A stretch of DNA of 51,371 nt from an uncultured Lachnospiraceae bacterium (GTDB taxonomy: Bacteria; Bacillota; Clostridia; Lachnospirales; Lachnospiraceae), in contig CANPZL010000014.1 of NCBI GenBank assembly GCA_947589055.1, positions 1 to 51,371 on the forward strand, written 5' to 3'. The notes under the pieces are model-generated. The model was not told the DNA's origin. It saw only the letters and a list, made by a program, of their open reading frames with translations, and did not search any database. Shown here one piece after another: positions 18,552 to 27,762 of the stretch (positions within the stretch are counted from its first letter, which is position 1; every line of letters starts with the position of its first letter). The position numbers and the translations under genes were made by a program.

Positions 18552-19215
18552 CTCCCCAAACCGTCCGAATCAATGTCGGATTCTTTGCGTCCAGCTCGAT
18601 TTTTTCCCGCAGCCTTCGGATATGAACCATCACCGTATTGTTGACCTCATAAACCTTTTCTTTCCAGACCTGTTCAAAAATCTCGTCTGTACTGTATACT
18701 GTTCCCGGATGGCTTGCCAGCAGCCAAAGAATATCAAATTCTATAGGGGTCAGGGACAGAAGCTCACCATTCCGCAATACCTGATGTGCCTTCTTATCAA
18801 TCGTCAGATTCCCCACCACCGCCGTTTCCTGCCGAGGGGCCATATGAATCCCCTGATACCGCTTTAACTGGGATTTTACCCTTGCAGTGAGTTCTAACGG
18901 ATTAAAAGGCTTCGTCACATAATCATCCACGCCGGTACCAAAACCCATGATCTTATCCATGTCCGTTGTCTTTGCACTCAGCATAATGATCGGTATATTA
19001 CTGGTTTTCCGAATCTGCCTGCACACCTCCATACCGTCCATCTCCGGCATCATGACGTCTAAGATAATCACTTTGATCTCCGGATTCTGGTTCAGCTTCT
19101 CCAAGCATTCCTTTCCGTCCGCCGCTTTTATGACCTCTAAGCCTTCATTCGTCAGATAAATCTCAACCAAATCCGCAATTTCGGGTTCATCATCTACTAC
19201 CAGTATGGCAGCCAT
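18529..19215 (-). CDS. OmpR-family response regulator
   Basis: The start is taken as the ATG at 19215, ten bases after a GGAGG site; a GTG three codons earlier is too close to that site. The 228-residue protein has a receiver domain (LVVDDEPE acidic pocket, ILDVMMPEMDG with the phosphorylated Asp, Lys in VTKPFNPLEL) and a winged-helix DNA-binding domain with LTPIEFDILWLL and NNTVMVHIRRLREKIE. The last residues GVGYKIEA are typical. It is the first gene of the minus-strand cluster and pairs with the kinase gene overlapping its 3' end. Direct repeats in its own promoter suggest autoregulation. Confidence 0.92.
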   Translation of the reverse strand: MAAILVVDDEPEIADLVEIYLTNEGLEVIKAADGKECLEKLNQNPEIKVIILDVMMPEMDGMEVCRQIRKTSNIPIIMLSAKTTDMDKIMGFGTGVDDYVTKPFNPLELTARVKSQLKRYQGIHMAPRQETAVVGNLTIDKKAHQVLRNGELLSLTPIEFDILWLLASHPGTVYSTDEIFEQVWKEKVYEVNNTVMVHIRRLREKIELDAKNPTLIRTVWGVGYKIEA

Positions 19216-19258
19216 AGCTGACACACCTCCGTTTCCTCTTATTTCACTCTGTCATCGT

Positions 19259-19302
19259 AACATAAATCCCGGTTTCTTACCTTACAAAGTTCTTACGATT
19301 TA
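19259..19302 (-). promoter_or_regulatory. Response-regulator promoter with 11-base-spaced direct repeats
   Basis: On the minus strand TTGTAA (19282-19287) and TATGTT (19259-19264) are separated by 17 bases, a plausible sigma-A promoter for the response-regulator gene. Overlapping the -35 box, GTAAG occurs at two places exactly 11 bases apart (plus-strand CTTAC at 19281 and 19292), with a third copy at 19276-19280. Eleven-base spacing is the pattern bound by tandem OmpR/PhoB-type dimers, so this may be an autoregulatory box. The promoter call is moderate; the operator call is inference. Confidence 0.45.
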
Positions 19303-19324
19303 TCTAAACTATTCCGTCATACTT

Positions 19325-20986
19325 CTATGCATGAAAGCAACTTCCGCCTACGAACTCCCGTAAGATTGAATTGTTTGGGACTGCTTCCGGGCTGACAGCC
19401 AGGAAATAATCCAGAAACTTTAAGAGACGCTTTGCCTCCTGATATTCCGCCGCATCATGCGGTATGGCAAACAAAAGCGGTTCCGCATATTGCTTAATGA
19501 CGCTTAATTCATACAAAAGAGCGGAATTAAACATAACATCCGCCTGCTCCTGATACGGAAAAATATAATGTTCTTCTCCCCTGCGGACAGAGTTCCACAT
19601 GGAAATGGTTGCCTGTGCGGAATTACCTCTGGTTCTGGAATCCCGTACAATACGCCGGATCAGCCTGCCATCCGTAGTCGAAATCCGGTTATGCTGGTCA
19701 ATATTCAAGCTGGTCAACGCACTAATATATATCTTAAACTTGCTTTCCTCCGGGAGCTGATCGGTCATCTTGGGATTTAAGCCGTGGATCCCCTCGATCA
19801 CCAAAACATCACCGGTATCCAACTGGGTATAATCGCCCTTGTACTCCCGTCTGCCGGTATGAAAGTTAAACCGGGGAAGCTCTACCCGCTCGCCGGAAAG
19901 CAGACGGGACATATCCTCGTTAAACTGCTTCATATCGATAGCTTCCAAACATTCAAAATCATATCTGCCATCTGCGTCCTTCGGCGTCTGCTCCCGATTC
20001 ACAAAATAATCATCTAACGCAATGGGATGGGGATGCATTCCGTAAGCCCGAAGCTGAATGCTTAAACGGTGGGAGAAGGTCGTCTTTCCCGACGAGCTGG
20101 GGCCAGCGATCAATACGATCTTTTTTCTCTCCCGCTCGATCCGTTCTGCGATCTCTGCGATCTTCTTTTCCTGCAATGCCTCCTGTACCAGCATCAGGTC
20201 GCCGATCCCTCCGTCTGCGATCACATCATTTAACGCGCCAACCGTATCAACCCCCAGCATGGTACTCCAGTCCTCAGACTCCTTTAATACCTTAAACAGC
20301 TTTTTTGCCGCCTCAAAAGGCGCCAGCGTATCCGGCTCCTCCATCGTGGGCATCTGCAGTACAAAGCCTGCGCTGTACAAGATCAGGTCAAAGCACTTAA
20401 TATAACCGGTGCTTGGCACCATATACCCATAATGATAATCCTCATAATGTTCTATCCGATAAAGATTGGCAGCAGACACCCGCCGATACTGGAACAGACG
20501 AACCTTATCTTCCATTCCCTGCGCCGCAAACCGCCGGATAGCAATATCCGTGCTTACGCTTTCCTTTTGAATCGGCAAATCCGCCCAGACCAATTCCTTC
20601 ATTCTCCGTTTTATGGAATACAGTAAATCCTGACTGACCCCCTCCGACAGACCTTCGATCTCACAGTAATACCCGTTACTGATGGAATACATCACCCGAA
20701 CCTGAAAATCCCGTGAATGATTCATAACATCATCAATGGCTTTTAACATCAGCAGGGTCGCACTCCGCTTATACGACTGATAACCAATCTCATCCGCTGT
20801 AGTCAGAAACCGGATCTCACAATCATTCTGAATCGGTTTAAAAAGCTCACAGAGCTTAGTATCCATATAGGCCAGAACAATATCATGCTTTTCTCTCTCC
20901 TGATATTTCTTTGCCAATTCCAACAAGGTCATGCCCTCCGGCACTTGAACCGTTTCTCCGTACAGTTTAATCGTTACTTCACCCAT
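19325..20986 (-). CDS. TGS-domain nucleoside (uridine-type) kinase
   Basis: I use the ATG at 20986, five bases after an AGGAGGAGG site; the longer frame lacks support. The 553-residue protein starts with a TGS domain (MGEVTIKLYGETVQVPEG), continues with a segment resembling the second additional domain of threonyl-tRNA synthetase, and ends with a phosphoribulokinase/uridine-kinase-like domain: Walker A GPSSSGKTTFSHRL near residue 290, then ALDDYFVNR and LVIEGIHGLNP. This TGS-kinase fusion is common in Clostridia and Bacteroidetes and is usually annotated as a nucleoside kinase; the natural substrate is not well established. It follows the Nif3-like gene by 31 bases and so closes the dgt-dnaG-rpoD run. 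Confidence 0.85.
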   Translation of the reverse strand: MGEVTIKLYGETVQVPEGMTLLELAKKYQEREKHDIVLAYMDTKLCELFKPIQNDCEIRFLTTADEIGYQSYKRSATLLMLKAIDDVMNHSRDFQVRVMYSISNGYYCEIEGLSEGVSQDLLYSIKRRMKELVWADLPIQKESVSTDIAIRRFAAQGMEDKVRLFQYRRVSAANLYRIEHYEDYHYGYMVPSTGYIKCFDLILYSAGFVLQMPTMEEPDTLAPFEAAKKLFKVLKESEDWSTMLGVDTVGALNDVIADGGIGDLMLVQEALQEKKIAEIAERIERERKKIVLIAGPSSSGKTTFSHRLSIQLRAYGMHPHPIALDDYFVNREQTPKDADGRYDFECLEAIDMKQFNEDMSRLLSGERVELPRFNFHTGRREYKGDYTQLDTGDVLVIEGIHGLNPKMTDQLPEESKFKIYISALTSLNIDQHNRISTTDGRLIRRIVRDSRTRGNSAQATISMWNSVRRGEEHYIFPYQEQADVMFNSALLYELSVIKQYAEPLLFAIPHDAAEYQEAKRLLKFLDYFLAVSPEAVPNNSILREFVGGSCFHA

Positions 20987-21017
20987 AATATCCTCCTCCT
21001 GTTGCGTTTCCTTTCTA

Positions 21018-21821
21018 TTACAATACCTGAACCGGACTGCCTGTATCCAATGGCGTAATCCGGACAGCATTTTTCTTTCCTGAAATCTGTAAACAGCCTT
21101 CCAGATATGCCGCCATGAACCTTACAAAGATATGCTCCAGACCATAGTGGGTCGCATCCATTACCACCAGTCCTTCATCTACCGCATCAATGCCTTCATG
21201 ATGTCCAATATCACCAGTAATCAAAAGCTCTGCACCTGCTTTTTTTGCAAAGGGGATCTGACTTTTCCCAGAGCCGGGAGAAATGGCAATCCGCCTTACC
21301 TTTTTATCAATATCCCCATAAATAATCACGAAATTCAAATCAAACCGTTCCTTCACCAGACTTGCCAGCTCCGATATGTTCCTTTCTTCCGGAAGATTCC
21401 CTACTCTTCCGATTCCTTCTTTTATTTCCCCTTCGGTCACCGTAACCTCCAAAGGCTCCGCCTCTAAAAGTCCCAGCAGCTTTCCCGCTAATTCCGCCAT
21501 GCCGCCCTTAATGTCAAAGTTCGTATGCATGGCATAGCAGGCTATCCGGTGGGTCGCCAGTTTCCAGATCCGCTTTCCTGCTATACTATGCGTATTTATC
21601 TGTTTTCTTGCCTGAAAAATCATGGGATGATGGGTCAGCAGTAAATCCACCTTCTGCTCCACCGCCTGTTCTATCACGTAATTGGAAGCATCCAGTGCGA
21701 TCATGATATGTTGAATCTCCTGTTCCGCATCTCCCAGCAGCAATCCCACGTTATCCCAATCCTCTGCATAAGATATTGGGGACAGTTCCTCCAGCTGCCT
21801 AATAATCTCCTTTAGCTTCAT
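21018..21821 (-). CDS. Nif3-like dinuclear metal-centre protein (YqfO/DUF34)
   Basis: The 267-residue protein has the Nif3 family marks: AEDWDNVGLLLGD near the N-terminus, LLTHHPMIF with metal-binding histidines near residue 65, and MDATHYGLEHIFV near the C-terminus supplying further ligands. The length is that of the short form without the inserted domain of B. subtilis YqfO. Function is unsettled in the literature; GTP cyclohydrolase-like roles were proposed but not generally shown. The gene overlaps the trmK 3' end by 23 bases, the usual clostridial order after rpoD. An AGAAGGA site precedes the ATG. Confidence 0.9.
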   Translation of the reverse strand: MKLKEIIRQLEELSPISYAEDWDNVGLLLGDAEQEIQHIMIALDASNYVIEQAVEQKVDLLLTHHPMIFQARKQINTHSIAGKRIWKLATHRIACYAMHTNFDIKGGMAELAGKLLGLLEAEPLEVTVTEGEIKEGIGRVGNLPEERNISELASLVKERFDLNFVIIYGDIDKKVRRIAISPGSGKSQIPFAKKAGAELLITGDIGHHEGIDAVDEGLVVMDATHYGLEHIFVRFMAAYLEGCLQISGKKNAVRITPLDTGSPVQVL

Positions 21822-22506
21822 ATTCCTTCTGTGCCTCCTGATTCCATCTCATCTCTCGCTCTAAGTCCTTCCGCCTTGCTTCCGCCCGTTTTCCTGTCTG
21901 CCCTTCCAGCCGAGATGCTATTTCTGCATATGTCTGTTCTTCTTTTTTTAAATACCGGTATAAAACCTCTGACTGCCGATTCAGAAGATCGCTTCCATAG
22001 CGATAAGGAAGCTCTCCCTCATATACCTCCCTGCCGGGAACGCCTTTTATGATCGTATAATATTTTCCGTCCTCCAAAAGCATCTCTTCCCTGCAGATCC
22101 GATACCCGTCTTTATGTAAATACCGCCGCACCTCCGGTATGTGGGATTGAGGCTGTAAAATCAAGGTTTCCGTATTCCTGCGGTTCTTTTTCCCTCGCTC
22201 CAGCAGTTCGATCATTAGATGTCCGCCCATACCAGCCAGAATCAGGGTGTCCACCTCACCAGGCTTTAATTGTTCCAAACCGTCCGATAAGCGGCATTCA
22301 ACCTGACCAGTCACCCCCTGCTCCCGAACATTTGCTTTTGCCCGAGACAGCGGCCCCTGTTTTATATCCATTGCGATCACTTTATCCGCCAATCCCTGTT
22401 TTACAAGCATTATGGCAACATACCCATGATCGCAGCCAATATCGGCTACCGTTTTGCAAGGATCCACCATTGCCACCAACTGTTTCATTCGCTGTGAAAG
22501 CTCCAT
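21799..22506 (-). CDS. trmK: tRNA (adenine(22)-N1)-methyltransferase TrmK
   Basis: The 235-residue protein starts MELSQRMKQLVAMVDPC and carries SAM motif I as VADIGCDHGYVAIMLV, followed by AMDIKQGPLSRAKANV and LILAGMGGHLMIELL. These match TrmK (YqfN), which methylates N1 of A22 in several tRNAs of Gram-positive bacteria. The C-terminal part is a helical coiled coil (about residues 180-235, Glu/Arg-rich) expected for this family. It begins three bases after the rpoD stop and overlaps the Nif3-like gene, giving the conserved rpoD-trmK-nif3 order. Confidence 0.93.
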   Translation of the reverse strand: MELSQRMKQLVAMVDPCKTVADIGCDHGYVAIMLVKQGLADKVIAMDIKQGPLSRAKANVREQGVTGQVECRLSDGLEQLKPGEVDTLILAGMGGHLMIELLERGKKNRRNTETLILQPQSHIPEVRRYLHKDGYRICREEMLLEDGKYYTIIKGVPGREVYEGELPYRYGSDLLNRQSEVLYRYLKKEEQTYAEIASRLEGQTGKRAEARRKDLEREMRWNQEAQKEYEAKGDY

Positions 22507-22509
22507 CGG

Positions 22510-23715
22510 TTATTCCTCTAAGAAATCCTTCAGTTTTCGACTGCGGCTGGGATGACGGAGTTTCCGCAATGCCTTCGCCTCAATCTGCCGGATCCGTTCC
22601 CTGGTAACACTGAATTCCTTTCCTACTTCCTCTAAGGTTCTCGCTCTTCCATCGTCCAGACCAAATCGGAGCCGAAGCACCTTTTGTTCCCGGTCCGTCA
22701 GGGTATCCAATACCTCTACCAGCTGCTCTTTCAGCAGGGTAAATGCAGCTGCGTCGGCAGGCACCGGTACATTTTCATCCTGAATAAAATCGCCTAAATG
22801 GCTGTCCTCCTCCTCGCCAATGGGCGTTTCCAGTGACACCGGTTCCTGCGAAATCTTTAAGATTTCCCGTACCCGCTCCACCGGCATATTCATTTCCTTT
22901 GCAATCTCTTCCGGCGAAGGTTCCCTTCCCAGCTCCTGTAATAGCTGGCGCTGTACCCGTACCAGTTTATTTATGGTTTCAACCATATGCACCGGAATCC
23001 GTATCGTTCTTGCCTGATCCGCAATGGCTCTGGTTATCGCCTGCCGAATCCACCATGTAGCATACGTGGAAAACTTATATCCCTTACGATAATCAAATTT
23101 TTCGACTGCTTTAATCAATCCCAGATTCCCTTCCTGAATCAAATCCAGAAACAGCATTCCTCTCCCTACATACCGCTTTGCAATGCTGACGACCAAACGG
23201 AGGTTTGCCTCTGCTAACTTCTTTTTGGCATTTTCACCTTCGGGGCCGCCTTTTTCCATGATCTTAGCCAGAGTAATCTCTTCCTCTGCACTCAAAAGGG
23301 GAACCTTGCCGATTTCCTTTAGATACATCCGTACCGGATCCTCGATGCTCACCCCTTCCGGAACCGTAATATCAATCTGTTCTTCCTCCTCTACTTCGAA
23401 GGTAATATCATCCGGTTCCTCATCCGTCATGGAAAGGACATCAATATTGTTGGTTTCCAGAATGTCATACACCATTTCCATCCGCTGCTCATTCAGATCA
23501 ATGCCTGCGAAATGCCCAATTACCTCTTTGTCCTCTAACACATTCTTCTTTTTTCTGGCAATCTCAATCAGGGACTTTAGCTTTTTCTCGAATTTTTCAT
23601 CAATTTCCTTATTGTCCTCTCCCATATCCTGTAAACTTTCCAGTCCAATCTCATTCTTTCTTTCTTCACTCATTCCTCTATCTTCTATATCCTTTCTTTC
23701 GTTTTTTTCTGCCAT
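22510..23715 (-). CDS. rpoD: Primary RNA polymerase sigma factor (SigA/RpoD)
   Basis: The 401-residue protein has a short acidic and lysine-rich N-terminus containing region 1.1 ([20 protein letters not shown]), then region 1.2 ([20 protein letters not shown]), regions 2.1-2.4 ([20 protein letters not shown] and [20 protein letters not shown]), region 3, and region 4.2 ending [20 protein letters not shown]. All core motifs of housekeeping sigma-A are intact, in keeping with the TTGACA-N17-TATAAT type promoters found in the window. An ATG 14 codons downstream is a less likely start because its ribosome site touches the codon. The gene lies between dnaG and trmK. Confidence 0.97.
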   Translation of the reverse strand: MAEKNERKDIEDRGMSEERKNEIGLESLQDMGEDNKEIDEKFEKKLKSLIEIARKKKNVLEDKEVIGHFAGIDLNEQRMEMVYDILETNNIDVLSMTDEEPDDITFEVEEEEQIDITVPEGVSIEDPVRMYLKEIGKVPLLSAEEEITLAKIMEKGGPEGENAKKKLAEANLRLVVSIAKRYVGRGMLFLDLIQEGNLGLIKAVEKFDYRKGYKFSTYATWWIRQAITRAIADQARTIRIPVHMVETINKLVRVQRQLLQELGREPSPEEIAKEMNMPVERVREILKISQEPVSLETPIGEEEDSHLGDFIQDENVPVPADAAAFTLLKEQLVEVLDTLTDREQKVLRLRFGLDDGRARTLEEVGKEFSVTRERIRQIEAKALRKLRHPSRSRKLKDFLEE

Positions 23716-23746
23716 GTTTTTCCACCCTGACCTTTCATATCATATT

Positions 23747-25534
23747 CTAACCACCGGTGAAAGAAATATTCCAGCCGGAGATCTGACTCCGTTCCTGAAT
23801 CAGCTCCTGCAATTTCCCATAATCCTGTAAATGCGCTAACTGATATTGAATGCTTTCCTCTTTTACCTTTCGAACCAGCTCCGTAATCACAACTCCATTC
23901 TCCTCTGCGGAAGGTTCCTGCTCCAATACCGTTTGCAATACGGATGCCGCCCTTGTCTGCTGCTCAATGTCCTCATATTGATTGATCAATACTGCCGGCT
24001 TCATTTCTCCGGTTTCCTCATACTGCTTGTACAGCTTCTTTGCCAATTCCCGGAAAAAGGGCTCCGTGAAATCCTCCGGCGTCAGCCTGCCCTTAAGCTG
24101 GGGCATCAGTTGGTCGGGATAATTCACCAGCCAAGTCAACAAAAGCATCTGGGGCTGCTGTTTCCGCTCTTTTATCCGTTCCTGCCGACGAATATCCTGC
24201 GGTTTTTCCTCTCGAACCGCCTCCTGATACCGAAGCTGCTCCGTCCGATATTTTCCATACCGATTCACCGCTTCGATCAGCTTCTTCTTATCTATAAAAT
24301 ACCGATTCGCAATCGCTTCACAATAATTATCCCGTTCCATCGGTTCCGGAAGCGCCGCCACTAACTTTACTGCCTCCTGCTGAAACCGGGTTCTTCCCTC
24401 CGGGTCCTGTAAGTCATAATCCTCTGCCGCCATCCGCACCTGAAACATCAAACTGCTTTCCGCCTGCCGGATCCGCTCCTCATAGGCATCCGCTCCTAAA
24501 TTCTTCATGAATTCATCCGGATCTTTATGTGGTCTCATATCAATCACTCTTACCGATATGCCTACTTCCCGAAGAATGGGAATCGCTTTTTGTGCCGCTG
24601 TTTTTCCCGCACCGTCACTGTCATAAGCCAGATATGCCTTATCCGTATACCGTTTCAAAAGCATCGCCTGCTGAATGGTAAACGCAGTTCCTAAAGACGC
24701 TACCGCATTGTCAAAGCCCGCCTGATGCATGGCGATCACGTCCATATAACCTTCACATAGAATAAATCCTTCCCGCTTGGAATGCCTTGCAAGATGCAGT
24801 CCGTATAAATGCCTTCGTTTTTCGTAGATCGGAGTTTCCTTCGAGTTCACATATTTGGGCAAACCGTCTCCCATGACCCGCCCTCCAAATCCGATCACTC
24901 TCCCGTTCAAGTCCATAATGGGAAACATAACCCGATTCCAGAATACGTCCGTGGGCCCCTGCTTTTCATCCATGCGCACCAGACCGGAGTCCTGCAACAG
25001 TTTATCCGCATATCCTTTTTCCTTCAAATACCGGTACAGATCATCCCGGTAAAGCCTGGCATACCCCAGACCAAACCGATGAATCGTTTCCGGAGTCAAT
25101 CCCCGTCCTGTCAGGTACTGCATAGCGGCTTCTCCGTCCTTCTTACGAAGGGCATAATAAAAATATCCTGCCGCCGCCTTGTTGACCTCCTTCAAAGCAC
25201 TGTTATAATCGGCTTCCTGACGTTCCGACTGGGTCATCTCCCGCTGTGGAAGGGCAATTCCCGCACGTTCTGCCAGAAACACAACGGATTCCGGAAAGGT
25301 ATAATTTTCATACTGCTGTAAGAAGGTATATACCGTACCTGCCGCCCCGCAGCCAAAGCAGTGATAGAGCTGTTTTTCCCGGCTTACATGAAAGGAGGGC
25401 GTTTTTTCATTATGGAACGGACAACAGCAGGTATAAGTATTTCCTTTTTTCTTCAGACTGACATAGGAATTGATCACATCTACAATATCGTTGCGGGAGC
25501 GTATCTCTTCCACTAATTCTTCTGAATAAAACAT
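23747..25534 (-). CDS. dnaG: DNA primase
   Basis: The start is the ATG at 25534, preceded by AAAGGAGG; a frame extension of eight residues has no support. The 595-residue primase has the N-terminal CHC2 zinc finger (CPFHNEKTPSFHVS and YHCFGCGAAG), the RNA polymerase core, and a TOPRIM domain (FILCEGYMDVIAMHQAG, then YLAYDSDGAGKTAA with the metal-binding aspartates). The C-terminal helical part, which binds the replicative helicase, is present. It makes RNA primers for replication. The spacing to dgt (11 bases) and rpoD (31 bases) indicates one operon linking replication and transcription genes. Confidence 0.97.
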   Translation of the reverse strand: MFYSEELVEEIRSRNDIVDVINSYVSLKKKGNTYTCCCPFHNEKTPSFHVSREKQLYHCFGCGAAGTVYTFLQQYENYTFPESVVFLAERAGIALPQREMTQSERQEADYNSALKEVNKAAAGYFYYALRKKDGEAAMQYLTGRGLTPETIHRFGLGYARLYRDDLYRYLKEKGYADKLLQDSGLVRMDEKQGPTDVFWNRVMFPIMDLNGRVIGFGGRVMGDGLPKYVNSKETPIYEKRRHLYGLHLARHSKREGFILCEGYMDVIAMHQAGFDNAVASLGTAFTIQQAMLLKRYTDKAYLAYDSDGAGKTAAQKAIPILREVGISVRVIDMRPHKDPDEFMKNLGADAYEERIRQAESSLMFQVRMAAEDYDLQDPEGRTRFQQEAVKLVAALPEPMERDNYCEAIANRYFIDKKKLIEAVNRYGKYRTEQLRYQEAVREEKPQDIRRQERIKERKQQPQMLLLTWLVNYPDQLMPQLKGRLTPEDFTEPFFRELAKKLYKQYEETGEMKPAVLINQYEDIEQQTRAASVLQTVLEQEPSAEENGVVITELVRKVKEESIQYQLAHLQDYGKLQELIQERSQISGWNISFTGG

Positions 25535-25545
25535 GGCTTCCTCCT

Positions 25546-26652
25546 TTATCCTCTCCATGCCTTCGGTACGAATATATTTTCAAAAGTATGCACCGCAAAA
25601 TTATCGGTCATACCTGCAATATAATCACAAACCACAAGCTCTGTCTCTTCCCCGCCGGCAATCATGCCGCTATATTCCTCCGGAAGTTCATCCGGATTCT
25701 CATAATAGTAGTGAAAGAGTTGTCGGATCATAGCTTCCGCCCGTACCTCTTCTCCCTTCGCTACAGGATTAAAATAGACGTGCTGAAATAGAAAATCCCG
25801 CAATCCTCGCATCGCTGTCAGGATTTCGTCGGACATGGCTATGGTATCCCGATCCTCACTGTTTATGATAATATCATGTATCAAGGTATTGATCCGATCT
25901 CTAGTAGTATGTCCCAGTCGGGCAGTGCTTTCCGTCGGCAATTCTTCCTCCCGAATGATTCCTGCCCGAATCGCATCGTCAATATCATGATTGATATAGG
26001 CAATCTTATCTGCGAACCGTACCACTTTCCCCTCCATGGTAGCCGGTTCTCCTATGGAACGATGGTTACGGATACCGTCCCGTACTTCCCATGTCAGATT
26101 CAGACCTTCCCCTTTCTTTTCCAGCTTTTCTACTACTCGGATACTCTGTTCATTATGATGAAACAGTTGTCTGCGCCTGCCATCGGCATGAAACAACCGC
26201 TTCCGATATTCCTCGGTTCCTTCTTTTCCCGCTTCCAGCATTCGCTGTCTTGTCAGTTCCCATAAGGCTGCACTTAACGCCCGTTCGCCGGCATGTCCAA
26301 AGGGAGTATGCCCCAGATCATGTCCCAGAGCGATCGCCTCGGTCAAATCCTCGTTCAGTCGAAGGGCACGTGCAATGGTCCGGGCATTTTGTGCGACCTC
26401 TAATGTATGGGTCAGCCGGGTACGGTAATGGTCCCCCTCCGGTGATAGAAATACCTGCGTTTTATCTTTCAACCGCCGGAATGCCTTGGAATGAATAATG
26501 CGGTCCCGATCCCGCTGGTAAATCGGACGCAGATCGCATTGGGGTTCCTCCACGTCTCTTCCCCGGGAGCGACAGCTTAACGCCGCATATTCACTTAAAT
26601 AGCTCCGTTCCCATGCTTCCCGCTTTTCTCGAAGCGTCAACTCCCCTTCCAT
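25546..26652 (-). CDS. dgt: dGTPase-like HD-domain triphosphohydrolase
   Basis: The 368-residue protein shows the HD-domain arrangement of deoxyguanosine triphosphohydrolases: KDKTQVFLSPEGDHYRTRLT, then HTLEVAQNARTIARAL, and AIALGHDLGHTPFGHAGE with the metal-binding His-Asp pair. The length corresponds to the short, Type II-like form found in Firmicutes. It hydrolyses dGTP (or other dNTPs) to nucleoside and triphosphate. An AGGAGG site precedes the ATG by about ten bases. It is the first gene of the dnaG-rpoD run; no strong promoter stood out in the 160 bases upstream. Confidence 0.92.
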   Translation of the reverse strand: MEGELTLREKREAWERSYLSEYAALSCRSRGRDVEEPQCDLRPIYQRDRDRIIHSKAFRRLKDKTQVFLSPEGDHYRTRLTHTLEVAQNARTIARALRLNEDLTEAIALGHDLGHTPFGHAGERALSAALWELTRQRMLEAGKEGTEEYRKRLFHADGRRRQLFHHNEQSIRVVEKLEKKGEGLNLTWEVRDGIRNHRSIGEPATMEGKVVRFADKIAYINHDIDDAIRAGIIREEELPTESTARLGHTTRDRINTLIHDIIINSEDRDTIAMSDEILTAMRGLRDFLFQHVYFNPVAKGEEVRAEAMIRQLFHYYYENPDELPEEYSGMIAGGEETELVVCDYIAGMTDNFAVHTFENIFVPKAWRG

Positions 26653-26808
26653 GAAGCCTCAACCTCCTGTCTGTATATTTCTCCATTCTGTCGTCCGTTT
26701 TGGGCGAAGCCAACAGAACCTGATCGTATCCCGGTTTATCTCTCAAAATTCTCAGCCTATTTTAAATATTCTACAGCTTTTCCAAATATCCTTTATTTTT
26801 CTTCTTTC

Positions 26809-26839
26809 ATCACAAAAGAGCAGACCTATGTCTGCTCTT
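26809..26839 (-). terminator. Rho-independent terminator of the sugar ABC operon
   Basis: A perfect nine-base stem, AAGAGCAGA (26816-26824) and TCTGCTCTT (26831-26839), has a six-base loop. On the minus strand it is followed by TTTTGTG. It lies just after the last permease gene. Confidence 0.75.
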
Positions 26840-26872
26840 CTGTGAAAAATAATATGCAGTTCCAAAAGGGGA

Positions 26873-27745
26873 TTAACCCTTCACACTACCTACAGCAACA
26901 CCTTGAATAATGTATCTGGATAGGAAGATATATACGATAACAATCGGGATAATTGATAAGAAGATTGCCATATATACCTGACCCATATCAAACTTTAAGA
27001 AGTCCGCACCACGCAAGGTTGCAATCAGGATAGGAAGTGTCTTTAACTTATCCTTACTTAAGATCAAGTTCGGTGTGAAGTAATTGTTCCAGCTTGTTAC
27101 GAAAGCGAAAATCGCCTGCACCGCAATCGCCGGCTTCATAATCGGAAGCACGATCGTATTAAAGGTTCTAAACTCATTGGAACCATCGATCCGGGCCGCT
27201 TCCACGATCTCCAACGGAAGGGCTCCCGACATATACTGCCGCATGAAGAAATAAACCGCAGGGGCTGCTATAGTCGGCACGATCAATGGAATATAGTTAT
27301 CCAACAGCTTAAAGGCACGCATCAAGTCAACGAAACCAAGTGCAGTTACCTGCGTCGGCACCATCATGATCGCCAGAATAAAGGTCTGGATTGCCTTTCT
27401 GCCCTTAAAATCATATGCATGAAGCGCATAAGCTGTCAGGGTAGAGAAGTAAGTGGTGCAGATCGCACAACAAGCCGCTACGATCAACGAGTTCAGCAAA
27501 CAGCGAAGCACCGGCAGATTACCGTTGTGGATTACGCTGTTAAAGTTTACAAAGAACGACTTTCCCGGAAGCGGTGAAAATCCAGACTGGATCGCCGCAT
27601 GCGCACGGGTAGAGTTTACAAACAAAATGTAGAAGGAGAACAAACATACAATGCTTAAGAAAATCAGCACAATATATCTGACTGTCTTCACGCGAGCTAT
27701 ATGTGCATGATAGCTCTTTTCTGTTTTTGCCTTAGAATTTGCCAT
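26873..27745 (-). CDS. Carbohydrate ABC transporter permease (MalG type)
   Basis: The 290-residue protein has six membrane helices and the MalG-family EAA motif EIVEAARIDGSNEFRTFNTI, where the cytoplasmic loop docks on the ATPase. It ends with SRYIIQGVAVGSVKG, the common C-terminus of this family. With the MalF-type permease 17 bases upstream it forms the channel of an importer for an oligosaccharide or sugar. No ATPase gene accompanies it, so it must use a shared MsmX-like ATPase encoded elsewhere (inference from the family). Confidence 0.93.
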   Translation of the reverse strand: MANSKAKTEKSYHAHIARVKTVRYIVLIFLSIVCLFSFYILFVNSTRAHAAIQSGFSPLPGKSFFVNFNSVIHNGNLPVLRCLLNSLIVAACCAICTTYFSTLTAYALHAYDFKGRKAIQTFILAIMMVPTQVTALGFVDLMRAFKLLDNYIPLIVPTIAAPAVYFFMRQYMSGALPLEIVEAARIDGSNEFRTFNTIVLPIMKPAIAVQAIFAFVTSWNNYFTPNLILSKDKLKTLPILIATLRGADFLKFDMGQVYMAIFLSIIPIVIVYIFLSRYIIQGVAVGSVKG

Positions 27746-27762
27746 TTCGATTCTCCTCCTTT

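Noticed and set aside
23183..23830. Plus-strand frame of 215 codons antisense to rpoD
   Set aside because: Ser/Ile-rich composition typical of the complement of an acidic gene; rpoD itself is certain.
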